Assembly: GCA_025964575.1 (NCBI GenBank)
Contig: JAOPYO010000066.1
Coordinates: 1 to 56,222 of the forward strand
Origin: Actinomycetes bacterium
Lineage (GTDB): Bacteria > Actinomycetota > Actinomycetes > Streptosporangiales > Streptosporangiaceae
Reading direction: 5' to 3'
DNA: 56,222 bases
In this document: in pieces, positions 17,716 through 25,742 of the stretch
Position numbering within the stretch: position 1 is the first letter of the stretch
How the letters are laid out: every line of letters starts with the position of its first letter
The notes under the pieces: model-generated
Databases searched by the model: none
The model's input: the letters and a program-made list of their open reading frames with translations, nothing else
Told to the model about the DNA's origin: nothing
Program-made: the position numbers and the translations under genes

Positions 17716-20394
17716 TCAGGCCCAGGCGCCCAGGTGGCGGATGCCGGCGGGGCGGCCGAGCGACGTGGAGATCGTGGTGGGCAACGGACGGGCGGCGGCC
17801 GCGGCCTGCGACTCGATGGACGAGTCGAGCCTGCCATCGGTGCGCGCGGCCGCGAAGCCGTCGAAGCCCAATCCGTGTGCTTCCTGGCCGGTGGCCGACC
17901 GGAAGGCGCCGACGTTGGTGTAGGTGGCGGGGTTGCCGGAGCCGCGCGACCAGACGAACACCCAGGTGGGGGCGCTGGTGTCCGGCCGGGTGTAGACGTT
18001 GCCGTCGACGTTGATCTGCATCTGCGCGGCACTTCGCTGGTGCGAGTAGTCCTCGGCGCACAGCAGGCAGGTGGCCCCGCTCCGTACGCGCGACAGGATG
18101 TTGTTGCCCACGCCGATCTGCCCGACGAGCCAGGTCACCGTGGGATCGGGCAGCTTCTGGCGGGGATCGTGCCCCGGCGTGGACAGGTTGGCGGCGCGCC
18201 TGCCGTCCTGCACGAGATTGATGGTGCGTGTGTTGCCGCTCAGCGTGTTGTTCCAGATCTGGACGTTGGCGGTGTCGTTCAGGCGAATGCCGTCGTCCCG
18301 GCTACCGGTGATCACGTTGTCGGCGATCAGCGCTTTGGCGGAGAGCTCCAGGGAGATCCCGTGGTGTGCGTTGTCGACGATGTCGTTCCCGGTGAGCGCG
18401 ATGTTGTAGACGGACTCGTCCATCCAGATACCTGTGCCGAGATTGGCATGGAGCCGACTGTTGACGATGGCGACCCTACGCGAGCGGGTCACCTTGATGC
18501 CGCCCGCCACTGGAGCCGACTTGAAGTGCTCGAGGTTGTTGTTCTCGCTGAGGACCGACTCCATCCGCAGGTCATCCGCGTAGTTGGCGTGGATGCCCAG
18601 CATGCCGTTGTTGCGGCTGGTGACGTGCCTGAGGGTGATGTGGTTGGCGAGGGCGCTGAGCCCGGTGGTCGCGGTGTCGGTGACGGTCACGTTCTCCACC
18701 GTCACGTTGCCGGCCACGATCTTGACGGTCGCCATCTTCGGCAGCGAGGTGGCGTAGCGGCGGACTCCGATCCCGCGTACGACCGAGCCGCCGGAGCGAA
18801 CGGTGATCGCCTCTGCCAGATCGGTGGCCCGGACCTCCTGGCCGCCCGGGTTGGATCCGACGTAGAGGCGGTGGGCGGTGTAGTCGGCGAAGAACGTCCC
18901 GCCGGTCACCTCACCCCGTGAGCCGACCTGTCGCAGGGCGGTTCCACCGATCCAGACCTGATCGGGGTGGGCGGCCATCGGATACTTCGGATCCACGAAC
19001 TGGAACGAGGTGTCCGTGCTGACGGGGCCTCCGGCCGTGTAGGTCGGACTGGAGTCGAACTGGGCCGTCCAGTTGTCGTGATACCAGTGGCCGCCCTCGG
19101 ACTTCCAGTCGCCGACGGAGGAACTGCCGTCGAACCACACGGCCTCATGCGGATATGCCTGGATGGTCAGGGTCTTGGTCGCCGGCACCGTCACGGTCTC
19201 GTGGTAGGTGCCCGCGCGGAGGACGATCGTGTCTCCGGCCGAGGCCGTGGTGATGGCCTGGGCGACGGTCCGGAGCGGCGCGGACACCGTGCCGGCCGCC
19301 GAGTCGTTCCCGTTCGGAGCGACCACGAGCGCCTTCGCCGGGACGGTGTAGTTGGCGGATCCGACCGCGGCCGAACCCGCCTTCGCTGACTTTCGGCCGC
19401 CGTTGCCGTCCGTGGACGGCGAGCCGGAGGGCTGTGCCGGGACGGCGGGGGCGGTCGAGCCCGTCGTCGGGGACGGGCCGGCGGAAGACGGGCCGGAAGA
19501 CGGGCCGGAAGACGGGCCGGCAGAGGGAGGCGCGGAGGAGGCCCGGGAGGGACTCGCCGATGGGCTGGTGGAAGCCGGGGTGCCGGCGGTGGCCGGTTGG
19601 CCGGACACTGAGTCGACGGTGAATCCGCCGACGAGCACCGACGCGGGAGTGCCCTGGCGGGAGAGATAGGTCCAGATACCGAGCGCGCCGGGCGATGTCA
19701 CACGCTGATCGCTCTGGTCGGTGGCCGAATGCTGCCACTGGGCGGGGACGGGAGCACCGACCAGCCACGCCTTGCTGGCCAGGGTGACCGGATTGGAGCC
19801 GGTCACGCGCGTCTGGAGGATCAGTTGCTGTCCTTCGGGGAGCCGCGTCGGCAGTTCCGTCTCACCGCCGAACAGGGTTTCCTTCCCCGCGTTGACCCTG
19901 GAGAACGACAGCCGCACGCCGCCGCCGGGCAGGACCCGCAGCCGGGCGCGATAGGCGTTCCTAGGTGCGGACGCACGCACCATCACGGCGGCGTAAACGC
20001 CGGTGCCCGTGATGGGAATCTTCGGTACGGAGACGGTGAGGGTGCCCTCGACGTCCGTACCCGTGGTGTCGGAGAGCATGGCGACGACCGAGTAGCCGGG
20101 ATCGGCCAGGTCGAGCCGGGCCGCGCCGGGCTTGACGGAGGCGGCCTGCGCCGAGCTCAGCTCGTAGTGGCCGCCCAGGTCCGCGCTTCCCCACCCACTG
20201 TCGACCGTGCGCGCCATCGTGTCCGTGATGACCCGTGAGGAGTCATTGACGAGGCGGTACCCCGGCTGTACGGCGGGAGGAGCGACGACGGCGGCTGCGG
20301 CGATGACGGCGCCCAGCGCAGCGGTCCGGGTGACAAGGATGCGCCGGAGACGGGAGTTCCGATGCGAGCGAAGCATGAATTCGACCTTACGCAT
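17716..20394 (-). CDS. Secreted right-handed beta-helix protein (pectate-lyase-like fold)
   Basis: An 892-residue exported protein. It has an N-terminal signal or anchor segment (about 20-45), a beta-sandwich-like domain (about 60-265), a low-complexity Ser/Pro/Gly linker (about 270-335), then a long parallel beta-helix (about 340-890). The helix opens with ALVVAPNGNDSAAGTVSAPL and has turns such as VTVENVTVTDTATTGLSAL and NVQIWNNTLSGNTRTINLV. Proteins of this shape are polysaccharide lyases, epimerases or phage-like depolymerases, but no catalytic residues can be assigned by eye. It is a paralogue of the lipoprotein at 48715-50466 (shared AVWFDGS, VDPKYPMA, GREAHG). ATG at 20376 is an alternative start. 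It may be last in an operon with the CDP-alcohol genes. Confidence 0.8.
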   Translation of the reverse strand: MRKVEFMLRSHRNSRLRRILVTRTAALGAVIAAAAVVAPPAVQPGYRLVNDSSRVITDTMARTVDSGWGSADLGGHYELSSAQAASVKPGAARLDLADPGYSVVAMLSDTTGTDVEGTLTVSVPKIPITGTGVYAAVMVRASAPRNAYRARLRVLPGGGVRLSFSRVNAGKETLFGGETELPTRLPEGQQLILQTRVTGSNPVTLASKAWLVGAPVPAQWQHSATDQSDQRVTSPGALGIWTYLSRQGTPASVLVGGFTVDSVSGQPATAGTPASTSPSASPSRASSAPPSAGPSSGPSSGPSSAGPSPTTGSTAPAVPAQPSGSPSTDGNGGRKSAKAGSAAVGSANYTVPAKALVVAPNGNDSAAGTVSAPLRTVAQAITTASAGDTIVLRAGTYHETVTVPATKTLTIQAYPHEAVWFDGSSSVGDWKSEGGHWYHDNWTAQFDSSPTYTAGGPVSTDTSFQFVDPKYPMAAHPDQVWIGGTALRQVGSRGEVTGGTFFADYTAHRLYVGSNPGGQEVRATDLAEAITVRSGGSVVRGIGVRRYATSLPKMATVKIVAGNVTVENVTVTDTATTGLSALANHITLRHVTSRNNGMLGIHANYADDLRMESVLSENNNLEHFKSAPVAGGIKVTRSRRVAIVNSRLHANLGTGIWMDESVYNIALTGNDIVDNAHHGISLELSAKALIADNVITGSRDDGIRLNDTANVQIWNNTLSGNTRTINLVQDGRRAANLSTPGHDPRQKLPDPTVTWLVGQIGVGNNILSRVRSGATCLLCAEDYSHQRSAAQMQINVDGNVYTRPDTSAPTWVFVWSRGSGNPATYTNVGAFRSATGQEAHGLGFDGFAAARTDGRLDSSIESQAAAAARPLPTTISTSLGRPAGIRHLGAWA
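19484..19519 (-). repeat. Three perfect 12-bp tandem repeats in the linker of the beta-helix gene
   Basis: gaagacgggccg occurs three times head to tail on the plus strand, preceded by a degenerate copy. On the coding strand it gives the repeated SSGP unit of the low-complexity linker, so linker length may vary between strains. Confidence 0.85.
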
Positions 20395-20530
20395 GGGGGC
20401 ACGTTGGTCGAAGAACGTAGCCGCGAGGGATGTTGGGTCGCCAGGTCTATATCGTTTTTATCTCGTTCAAGCGAGGTCTTTTCGCGGATATATCGGACAA
20501 ACAGGCTTTTTATGTGCGGCGGCGGACAAT

Positions 20531-21112
20531 TTAGTGCAGCGAGCCCGCGAACGTCGTCACCGGATGTTTCGAATCCAGTTGAACACTCAAGGTGACGGCT
20601 TTGTATCCCGCGGCGGGCACCGTGAATGCGTAGGAGGCGGATCGAGCCTGCCCGGTCGCGACGGTGCCATAGAAGTCGTTGAGGTTGCCGTAATAGGTCC
20701 TCGTGGCGCTGTCCTTGTGCGGTCCGTACACGGCGCTCACCTTCACCTGGTTGAGGTTCAGCGGTTGCCCAGACGCGTTGGCGAAGTGCACGGTGAAGAT
20801 CGTGATGACCTCGCCCTTGATCGTCCCAGGCCCGATGTCCTTGACCTTGGCGGACTTGATCGCCGCGATCGAGACGGTGACCTTGTCCTTGTACTCGACC
20901 TTCTTGCGCAGGCCCGCGGAGGTGCGCACGCCCTTGGCCTCTGGCACGGTCGTGGTGTTCTGACCGGCGGCGATCGTGCTCACTCCGGTGGGGGGAGAGG
21001 GGGGCGTGGCGGCCTTCTTCGTCCCAGAGCAGCCACCGACGGCCAGGGTGAGAACGCAACCCGTCACGAGGGTCCGTGTCAGCAGGCCGGATCGGGCCAT
21101 GCGACGTGCCAT
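20531..21112 (-). CDS. Lipoprotein with DUF4352-like domain
   Basis: A 193-residue protein. The signal peptide ends in the lipobox LAVGGC, so the mature protein is probably lipid-anchored on the outer face of the membrane, with a Lys/Thr/Pro linker of about 30 residues. The rest resembles the immunoglobulin-like DUF4352 group: VTVSIAAIKSAKVKD, then ITIFTVHFANASGQPLNLNQ, and a hydrophobic strand near the end. ATG 21112 is chosen because GAGGAG lies a few bases before it. It lies between the nucleotidyltransferase at 21171 and the beta-helix gene on one strand. Function unknown; perhaps an accessory to the surface product made by its neighbours. Confidence 0.7.
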   Translation of the reverse strand: MARRMARSGLLTRTLVTGCVLTLAVGGCSGTKKAATPPSPPTGVSTIAAGQNTTTVPEAKGVRTSAGLRKKVEYKDKVTVSIAAIKSAKVKDIGPGTIKGEVITIFTVHFANASGQPLNLNQVKVSAVYGPHKDSATRTYYGNLNDFYGTVATGQARSASYAFTVPAAGYKAVTLSVQLDSKHPVTTFAGSLH

Positions 21113-21170
21113 GCCTTCATCTCCTCGATCTGTCTCCGGGGGAGCATCCACCGTGTCGCCCGGCGGGCGT

Positions 21171-21635
21171 TCAGCGCAGCGGCAGGATCTGGGCGCCATC
21201 GGCTGCGTTCGCCCCTTCGTTTCCGCCTGCGGTGATCAGCTGGCGCAACGCCGTGCTGGAGGTGTGCACAGTGTAGGGAAAATACACAACTCGCACCCCC
21301 ACCGCGCCGAGATCGGCTTCCAACCGGTTGCCTTTCTCTGTGCCTTTCCAGTCGTCGCCCTTGAAAAGCACATCGAACTTCAGGCGCTGCCACATCACGA
21401 ACTTGTCGCTCGACAGATCGGTGACCGCCTCGTCGACGACGTTGATGCTGCGCACGATCGCGAGGCGTTCCGCGAGAGGCACGACCGCCGCTCTGCCTTT
21501 GGCCCGCACAAGGACGTCATCGGTGACCACCCCGGCGATGAGGTGGTCACATTCGAGACTGGCGCGCTTCAGGATATTGAGATGCCCGATGTGGAACATG
21601 TCGTACGCGCCCGGCACGTAACCGACGACTCGCAT
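21171..21635 (-). CDS. Cytidylyltransferase-like protein (TagD/glycerol-3-phosphate cytidylyltransferase type)
   Basis: A 154-residue nucleotidyltransferase with the Rossmann-like motif GAYDMFHIGHLNILKRA at about 7-23, whose HIGH tetrad binds the CTP phosphates, and a C-terminal HTSSTALRQ in the place of the RTxGxST motif. Enzymes of this class make CDP-alcohols from CTP and an alcohol phosphate such as glycerol 3-phosphate; some relatives use ATP. ATG 21635 follows a GAAGGGCGG site and comes one base after the stop of the CDP-alcohol phosphotransferase gene, so the two are coupled. The true substrate is unknown. Confidence 0.8.
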   Translation of the reverse strand: MRVVGYVPGAYDMFHIGHLNILKRASLECDHLIAGVVTDDVLVRAKGRAAVVPLAERLAIVRSINVVDEAVTDLSSDKFVMWQRLKFDVLFKGDDWKGTEKGNRLEADLGAVGVRVVYFPYTVHTSSTALRQLITAGGNEGANAADGAQILPLR

Positions 21636-21636
21636 G

Positions 21637-22455
21637 TCACCGCCCTTCAGCTGTGCTGGGGACGAGCTCGCGTTCCTCACGCCGCGCAGTGGGTGCCGTG
21701 TCCAGCGCGGACATGTCCCGGAACCACTTGACCAGGGCGGCGATGAGGAAGAGCAGGTTGCCGGCGAACAGAAGCGTGTACACCACGAAGAACAGATTCT
21801 GGAATCCCAGCAGCAGGAACGCCAGGCACAGCACTCCGTAATCCGTCGGCATCACCAGGAGTGAGCGGATCGTGGAGGGCTTGGCCGGCTCCTGCGGGCC
21901 GACGCCTGTCGTCGCCTGATGCACCCGGCGCAGCTGGTCGTTGAGGATCATCCCGAAGAACATCACCGCGGCGACCACACAGAAGCCCATGGGGACCAGC
22001 AGATATGCCGGGTGCTCGAGATCGAAGAAGCGGTAGCAGGCGATGAGCATGGCCGAGTGCAGCGAGGAGATCTTGGCGCAGTCGATGATGTGGTCCAGCC
22101 ACTCGCCCGACTTCGAGCCACCGCCCCGCAGCCGCGCGAGCTGCCCGTCGGCGGAGTCGAGGGCGTAGCCGAGGATCAGGGCCACGCTCACTCCGACGCC
22201 CGTCATGACCGACGGCGAGACCAGAGCGAGCAACGCGATACCGGCGAAGGAAAAGAGCGCGCTGATCGCGGTGACCTGATTGGGAGTGAGCCCCATCGTG
22301 TAGGCCAGGGCGGCGAACACCCGGCCCAGCTTCCGGTTGACGAACCGGGAGTAGGCGGGCGCGCCCTTGGCGGTCTTCTGTGCGGAGGAGAGACTCCGCA
22401 GAGCCTGGCCGAATCCGCGGGGTACCGGACCAGCCTCGTTGATCTTTGTGGTCAC
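21637..22455 (-). CDS. CDP-alcohol phosphatidyltransferase family protein
   Basis: A 272-residue integral membrane enzyme with the complete CDP-alcohol phosphotransferase motif: DSADGQLARLRGG, then GEWLDHIID, giving the D-x2-D-G-x2-A-R-x8-G-x3-D-x3-D pattern with all metal-binding aspartates. About six membrane helices follow. It transfers a phospho-alcohol from a CDP-alcohol to a hydroxyl acceptor, or the reverse with CDP-diacylglycerol. The GTG start overlaps the stop of the upstream cytidylyltransferase-like gene (GTGA), and a second such gene follows one base after its stop. This tight set suggests that its neighbours make its CDP-alcohol substrate. Product unknown. Confidence 0.88.
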   Translation of the reverse strand: MTTKINEAGPVPRGFGQALRSLSSAQKTAKGAPAYSRFVNRKLGRVFAALAYTMGLTPNQVTAISALFSFAGIALLALVSPSVMTGVGVSVALILGYALDSADGQLARLRGGGSKSGEWLDHIIDCAKISSLHSAMLIACYRFFDLEHPAYLLVPMGFCVVAAVMFFGMILNDQLRRVHQATTGVGPQEPAKPSTIRSLLVMPTDYGVLCLAFLLLGFQNLFFVVYTLLFAGNLLFLIAALVKWFRDMSALDTAPTARREERELVPSTAEGR

Positions 22456-22883
22456 GCTACAGATGTCCTTGCCGGGGTGCGGGCCAGTGCGGCCTGGAGA
22501 GTCGTGCTCATCGTTCCTGGAACGTCGGTGAACTGCACGATCCGTACTCCGGTGTCGGTGAGTGCGTGTTCGAGCAGAGGGGCGTCGGTGACGTCATCGG
22601 GGCTGGTGAAGACCACCTGGAAGCCGAGCGACGTCCACGCGGCCCGCGGATCCAGATCGGTGAGGGGGACGGCCTGGTCGACGTACCGCACATGGCTGAC
22701 GAGTTCGAGGCGCTCGATCAGCGGCACGAACGGCTGTGAACCACAGATCTCCGCCGCCACCTCGTCGGTCAGGACCCCGACCGTCAAATGGTCGCAGGCC
22801 TGCCTGGCCCGACGGAGAACCTCCAGATGCCCCACGTGGAACAGGTCGAAGAGCCCTGACGTGTAACCCGTCACCCCGTGCAC
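22452..22883 (-). CDS. Second cytidylyltransferase-like protein
   Basis: A 143-residue nucleotidyltransferase with GLFDLFHVGHLEVLRRA near the N-terminus and GTMSTTLQAAL near the C-terminus, matching the HxGH and (R/G)TxxxSTT motifs of glycerol-3-phosphate and ethanolamine-phosphate cytidylyltransferases. It differs clearly from the gene at 21171 and so may use another alcohol phosphate or be a partner subunit. The middle is shorter and lacks the KGDDWKG segment of its neighbour. It is the first gene of the minus-strand run, divergent from rpfB. Confidence 0.75.
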   Translation of the reverse strand: MHGVTGYTSGLFDLFHVGHLEVLRRARQACDHLTVGVLTDEVAAEICGSQPFVPLIERLELVSHVRYVDQAVPLTDLDPRAAWTSLGFQVVFTSPDDVTDAPLLEHALTDTGVRIVQFTDVPGTMSTTLQAALARTPARTSVA

Positions 22884-23090
22884 GCATCCCCCTGGGTCAC
22901 TCTCGTCGCTCCGTCACCTCGTGCCAAATCCGCTGGTTAAGCTAGCAGCCAATCATTTCGCTCATGTCACTTTTTTGGACGCTTGTCGGCCACTCTGATG
23001 ACCACCGCTCTCTTCTCCAATGTCCTATCAGTGCGGCTAGGCTTGCGCGCCAGGAAAGCGGGGGGCCGCCAGCGATACACCGGAGGTCAG

Positions 23091-23894
23091 GTGCGCCGTT
23101 CCGCCATGCTCGTGATGTTGTCCAGCGCGCTCGCCATGAGCACCGCGTCCAGCTGTTCCTCCGCCGCCCCCTCGGGGAAGACCGCTGTCGCCGACGCTCC
23201 CCACGCGACCGCTTCGGTGACCCCCACTCCCCGTTCCATCGTCATCATGGTGGATGGCAAACGGCTGGAGACGATGACGACGGGCGCGACCGTACGGGAC
23301 GTACTCGCGCAAGCGGGCCTGCGACTCGGCCCCCACGACCGGGTCACTCCAGGCCTGGACGCCGCCCCGGTCGACCGGATCACGGTGTTGCGGCTTCTGT
23401 CGGAGCCGGTGACCAAGGTCCTGAAGATCCCGGCGCCGACCGTGGAGAAGAACGACAAGAAGCAGGCCGCCTGGAGCCGCACGGTGGCCCGGCCGGGCAA
23501 ACCGGGTCTGAAGCGGGTGCTCATCGCCGATGTGCTGCGCAAGGGTAAGAAGGTCAAGGCGGCGATCGTGCAACAGACGGTCATCCGCAAACCCGTACCG
23601 CAGCTGATCGCGGTGGGACCCAAGCCCGGCAGCGTGGGTGGCGCTGCGGCCAGGCTCAACTGGGCCGGGCTCGCGGCATGCGAGTCGCACGGCAACCCCA
23701 AGGCCGTGAACGCGGCGGGCTACTACGGGCTGTACCAGTTCTCGCTCTCGTCCTGGGGGACGGTCGGCGGCTCCGGCAAGCCCACGGACGCCACCGCGGC
23801 CGAGCAGACGTACCGCGCGCAGCTCCTTTACAACCGCGTCCAGGGTCGCTGGCACGGCCAGTGGCCGGTCTGCGGCAAGAATCTGTTCGGCTGA
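23091..23894 (+). CDS. rpfB: Resuscitation-promoting factor (RpfB-like muralytic enzyme)
   Basis: A 267-residue exported protein. After a signal peptide (a lipid anchor at the Cys in TASSCSS is possible, but the lipobox is imperfect) come one DUF348 domain (IVIMVDGKRLETMTTGATVR), a G5 domain and a C-terminal Rpf domain (NWAGLAACESHGNP to QWPVCGKNLF) with the catalytic Glu in ACESHG near residue 198. Rpf proteins cut peptidoglycan as lytic transglycosylases and help spores or dormant cells resume growth. M. tuberculosis RpfB has three DUF348 domains; here there is one. GTG 23091 follows GGAGG. The order rpfB-rsmA-ispE is conserved. Confidence 0.92.
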   Translation: MRRSAMLVMLSSALAMSTASSCSSAAPSGKTAVADAPHATASVTPTPRSIVIMVDGKRLETMTTGATVRDVLAQAGLRLGPHDRVTPGLDAAPVDRITVLRLLSEPVTKVLKIPAPTVEKNDKKQAAWSRTVARPGKPGLKRVLIADVLRKGKKVKAAIVQQTVIRKPVPQLIAVGPKPGSVGGAAARLNWAGLAACESHGNPKAVNAAGYYGLYQFSLSSWGTVGGSGKPTDATAAEQTYRAQLLYNRVQGRWHGQWPVCGKNLFG

Positions 23895-23912
23895 GCTGCG
23901 ACACTGATCCCC

Positions 23913-24767
23913 GTGGGGGACACTTTGGGGCTGCTCGGCCCGGCCGAGATACGGGAGCTGGCTGCCCGGCTGGGGATCAGGCCGACGAAGACGCTCGGGC
24001 AGAACTTCGTCATCGACGCGAACACCGTGCGGCGGATCGTACGGGCGGCCGAGCTGGACCCCGGAGACGTGGCCATCGAGGTCGGCCCGGGACTCGGCTC
24101 GCTCACCCTCGCCCTGCTGCCGGCCGTACGGCGGCTCGTCGCCATCGAGATCGACCCGCCGCTGGCGGAGGAACTGCCCCGCACGGTCGCCGCGCGGGCC
24201 CCCGAGGTGGCGGACCGGCTGGAGGTTCTGCGGGCCGACGCGCTGCGGATCTCTTCCGTTCCAGGTCCCGAACCCACCGCGCTCGTCGCGAACCTCCCGT
24301 ACAACGTGGCGGTCCCGGTCGTGCTGCACCTGCTGGCGCTGCTGCCCTCGCTGCGGCGCGGGCTGGTGATGGTGCAGGCCGAGGTCGCGGACCGGCTCAC
24401 GGCGCCGCCGGGAAGCAAGATCTATGGAGTGCCCTCGGTGAAGATGGCCTGGTATGCGGAGGCGCGCAGGGCCGGGTCGGTCGGCCGTTCGGTCTTCTGG
24501 CCGCCGCCCAAGGTGGACTCGGGCCTGGTGGCCTTCACCCGCCGGGAGCCACCGGTGACCACCGCGCCCCGGACCGAGGTGTTCAAGGTCATCGACGCCG
24601 CTTTCGCCCAGCGGCGCAAGACGCTGCGAGCCGCACTGGGCGGCTGGGCAGGCTCCCCGGCGGCCGCGGAAGTGGCACTGCGCGCCGCCGGCGTCGACCC
24701 GTCCGCTCGGGGTGAGGCCATCGATGTGACCGCCTTCGCCCGTATCGCCGAACACCGCCCCTGTTGA
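23913..24767 (+). CDS. rsmA: 16S rRNA (adenine(1518)-N6/adenine(1519)-N6)-dimethyltransferase
   Basis: A 284-residue KsgA/Dim1-family methyltransferase that dimethylates two adjacent adenosines in 16S rRNA helix 45 late in small-subunit assembly. Visible motifs are [10 protein letters not shown], the SAM-binding motif [11 protein letters not shown] (56-65), the acidic end of strand 2 (VAIEID), and the catalytic NLPY (127-130). [12 protein letters not shown] and [12 protein letters not shown] mark the C-terminal domain. It starts at a GTG 18 bp after rpfB and its stop is close to ispE. This is the standard actinobacterial position. Confidence 0.96.
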   Translation: MGDTLGLLGPAEIRELAARLGIRPTKTLGQNFVIDANTVRRIVRAAELDPGDVAIEVGPGLGSLTLALLPAVRRLVAIEIDPPLAEELPRTVAARAPEVADRLEVLRADALRISSVPGPEPTALVANLPYNVAVPVVLHLLALLPSLRRGLVMVQAEVADRLTAPPGSKIYGVPSVKMAWYAEARRAGSVGRSVFWPPPKVDSGLVAFTRREPPVTTAPRTEVFKVIDAAFAQRRKTLRAALGGWAGSPAAAEVALRAAGVDPSARGEAIDVTAFARIAEHRPC

Positions 24768-24803
24768 GCCCGGGGCGGGACGATGCTGCGAAGTCCGGCA
24801 ACG

Positions 24804-24809
24804 TACGAT
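24804..24809 (+). promoter_or_regulatory. Candidate -10 element for leaderless ispE
   Basis: TACGAT ends eight bases before the GTG at 24818, which has no Shine-Dalgarno sequence. An internal promoter giving a leaderless ispE transcript is likely. No clear -35 was found. Confidence 0.4.
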
Positions 24810-24817
24810 TTCGGACT

Positions 24818-25729
24818 GTGACCAGTGTGACGGTGCGGGTGCCAGCGAAGGTCAATCTCCAGCTGAGCGTGGGGCCGGTCCGCGACGATGGCTATCACGA
24901 CCTTGTCAATGTCTTCCACGCTGTATCCCTGTTCGACGAGGTGACCGCCGTCCCGTCCGGGCGCCTCGAGGTCCGGGTCGAGGGCGACTCCATCGAGGGC
25001 GTGCCCACCGACGCCGACAACCTCGCGGCCAAGGCCGCCCGGCTGCTGGCCGTGCGGGTCGGCGTGGCACCCACCGTCGCACTGCGGATCCGTAAGTCGA
25101 TCCCGGTGGCCGGGGGCATGGCGGGCGGGAGTGCCGACGCGGCCGCCGCTCTGGTCGCCTGCAACGAGTTGTGGCAGGCGGAACTCCCCCGGGAAGAGCT
25201 GATGGAACTGGCCGCGACCCTGGGCAGCGACGTACCGTTCGCGCTGCTCGGCGGCACCGCGGTCGGGCTCGGCCGGGGTGAGAGGCTGACCTCTGCGCTG
25301 GTCCGGGGGCGCTTCCACTGGGTCTTCGCCTACGCCGATGGCGGGCTGTCCACCCCGGCCGTCTACGCCGAGTGCGACCAGCTCCGCGGTGCCTTCGAGG
25401 AGCGGGTCGCCTGGCCACGAACTTCCGCCGACCTGATGTCCGCGCTGGCGATCGGTGACGTTCTCGCCCTTGGTAAGGCTCTGAGCAACGACCTGCAGCC
25501 CGCGGCGCTCACGCTGCGCCCGTCACTGCGCCGCACCCTCCGCGCCGGACGGGACTTCGGCGCGCTCGGCGCCCTGGTCTCCGGCTCCGGACCCACCTGC
25601 GCGTTCCTCGTCGAGTCCGAGGCACATGCCCTCGATCTCGTGGTCGCCCTGTCCGGCGTCGGCGTGGCCCGGTCGGTGACCCAGGCGTACGGACCCGTAC
25701 ACGGCGCCACCATCATCGAGAGCCATTAG
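24818..25729 (+). CDS. ispE: 4-diphosphocytidyl-2-C-methyl-D-erythritol kinase
   Basis: A 303-residue GHMP kinase of the non-mevalonate isoprenoid pathway; it phosphorylates the 2-hydroxyl of CDP-methylerythritol. It has the start VRVPAKVNLQL (catalytic Lys region), the ATP loop PVAGGMAGGSADAAA (about 96-110), GSDVPFALLGGTAVG, and GALVSGSGPTCAFLV near the C-terminus. GTG 24818 is preferred because family members begin just before VRVPAKVNL; a TTG at 24764 overlapping the rsmA stop would add 18 residues. It supplies precursors for the polyprenyl carriers used by the window's glycan genes. Confidence 0.95.
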   Translation: MTSVTVRVPAKVNLQLSVGPVRDDGYHDLVNVFHAVSLFDEVTAVPSGRLEVRVEGDSIEGVPTDADNLAAKAARLLAVRVGVAPTVALRIRKSIPVAGGMAGGSADAAAALVACNELWQAELPREELMELAATLGSDVPFALLGGTAVGLGRGERLTSALVRGRFHWVFAYADGGLSTPAVYAECDQLRGAFEERVAWPRTSADLMSALAIGDVLALGKALSNDLQPAALTLRPSLRRTLRAGRDFGALGALVSGSGPTCAFLVESEAHALDLVVALSGVGVARSVTQAYGPVHGATIIESH

Positions 25730-25742
25730 CCTTGAAGACGTT

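Noticed and set aside
19484..19519. The 12-bp tandem repeats as a CRISPR or a regulatory iteron
   Set aside because: The units are contiguous with no spacers, in frame, and encode a Ser/Gly/Pro linker.
22884..23090. A c-di-AMP (ydaO) riboswitch upstream of rpfB
   Set aside because: Such switches precede some actinobacterial rpf genes, but I could not find the conserved core or pairing in this 207-bp gap.
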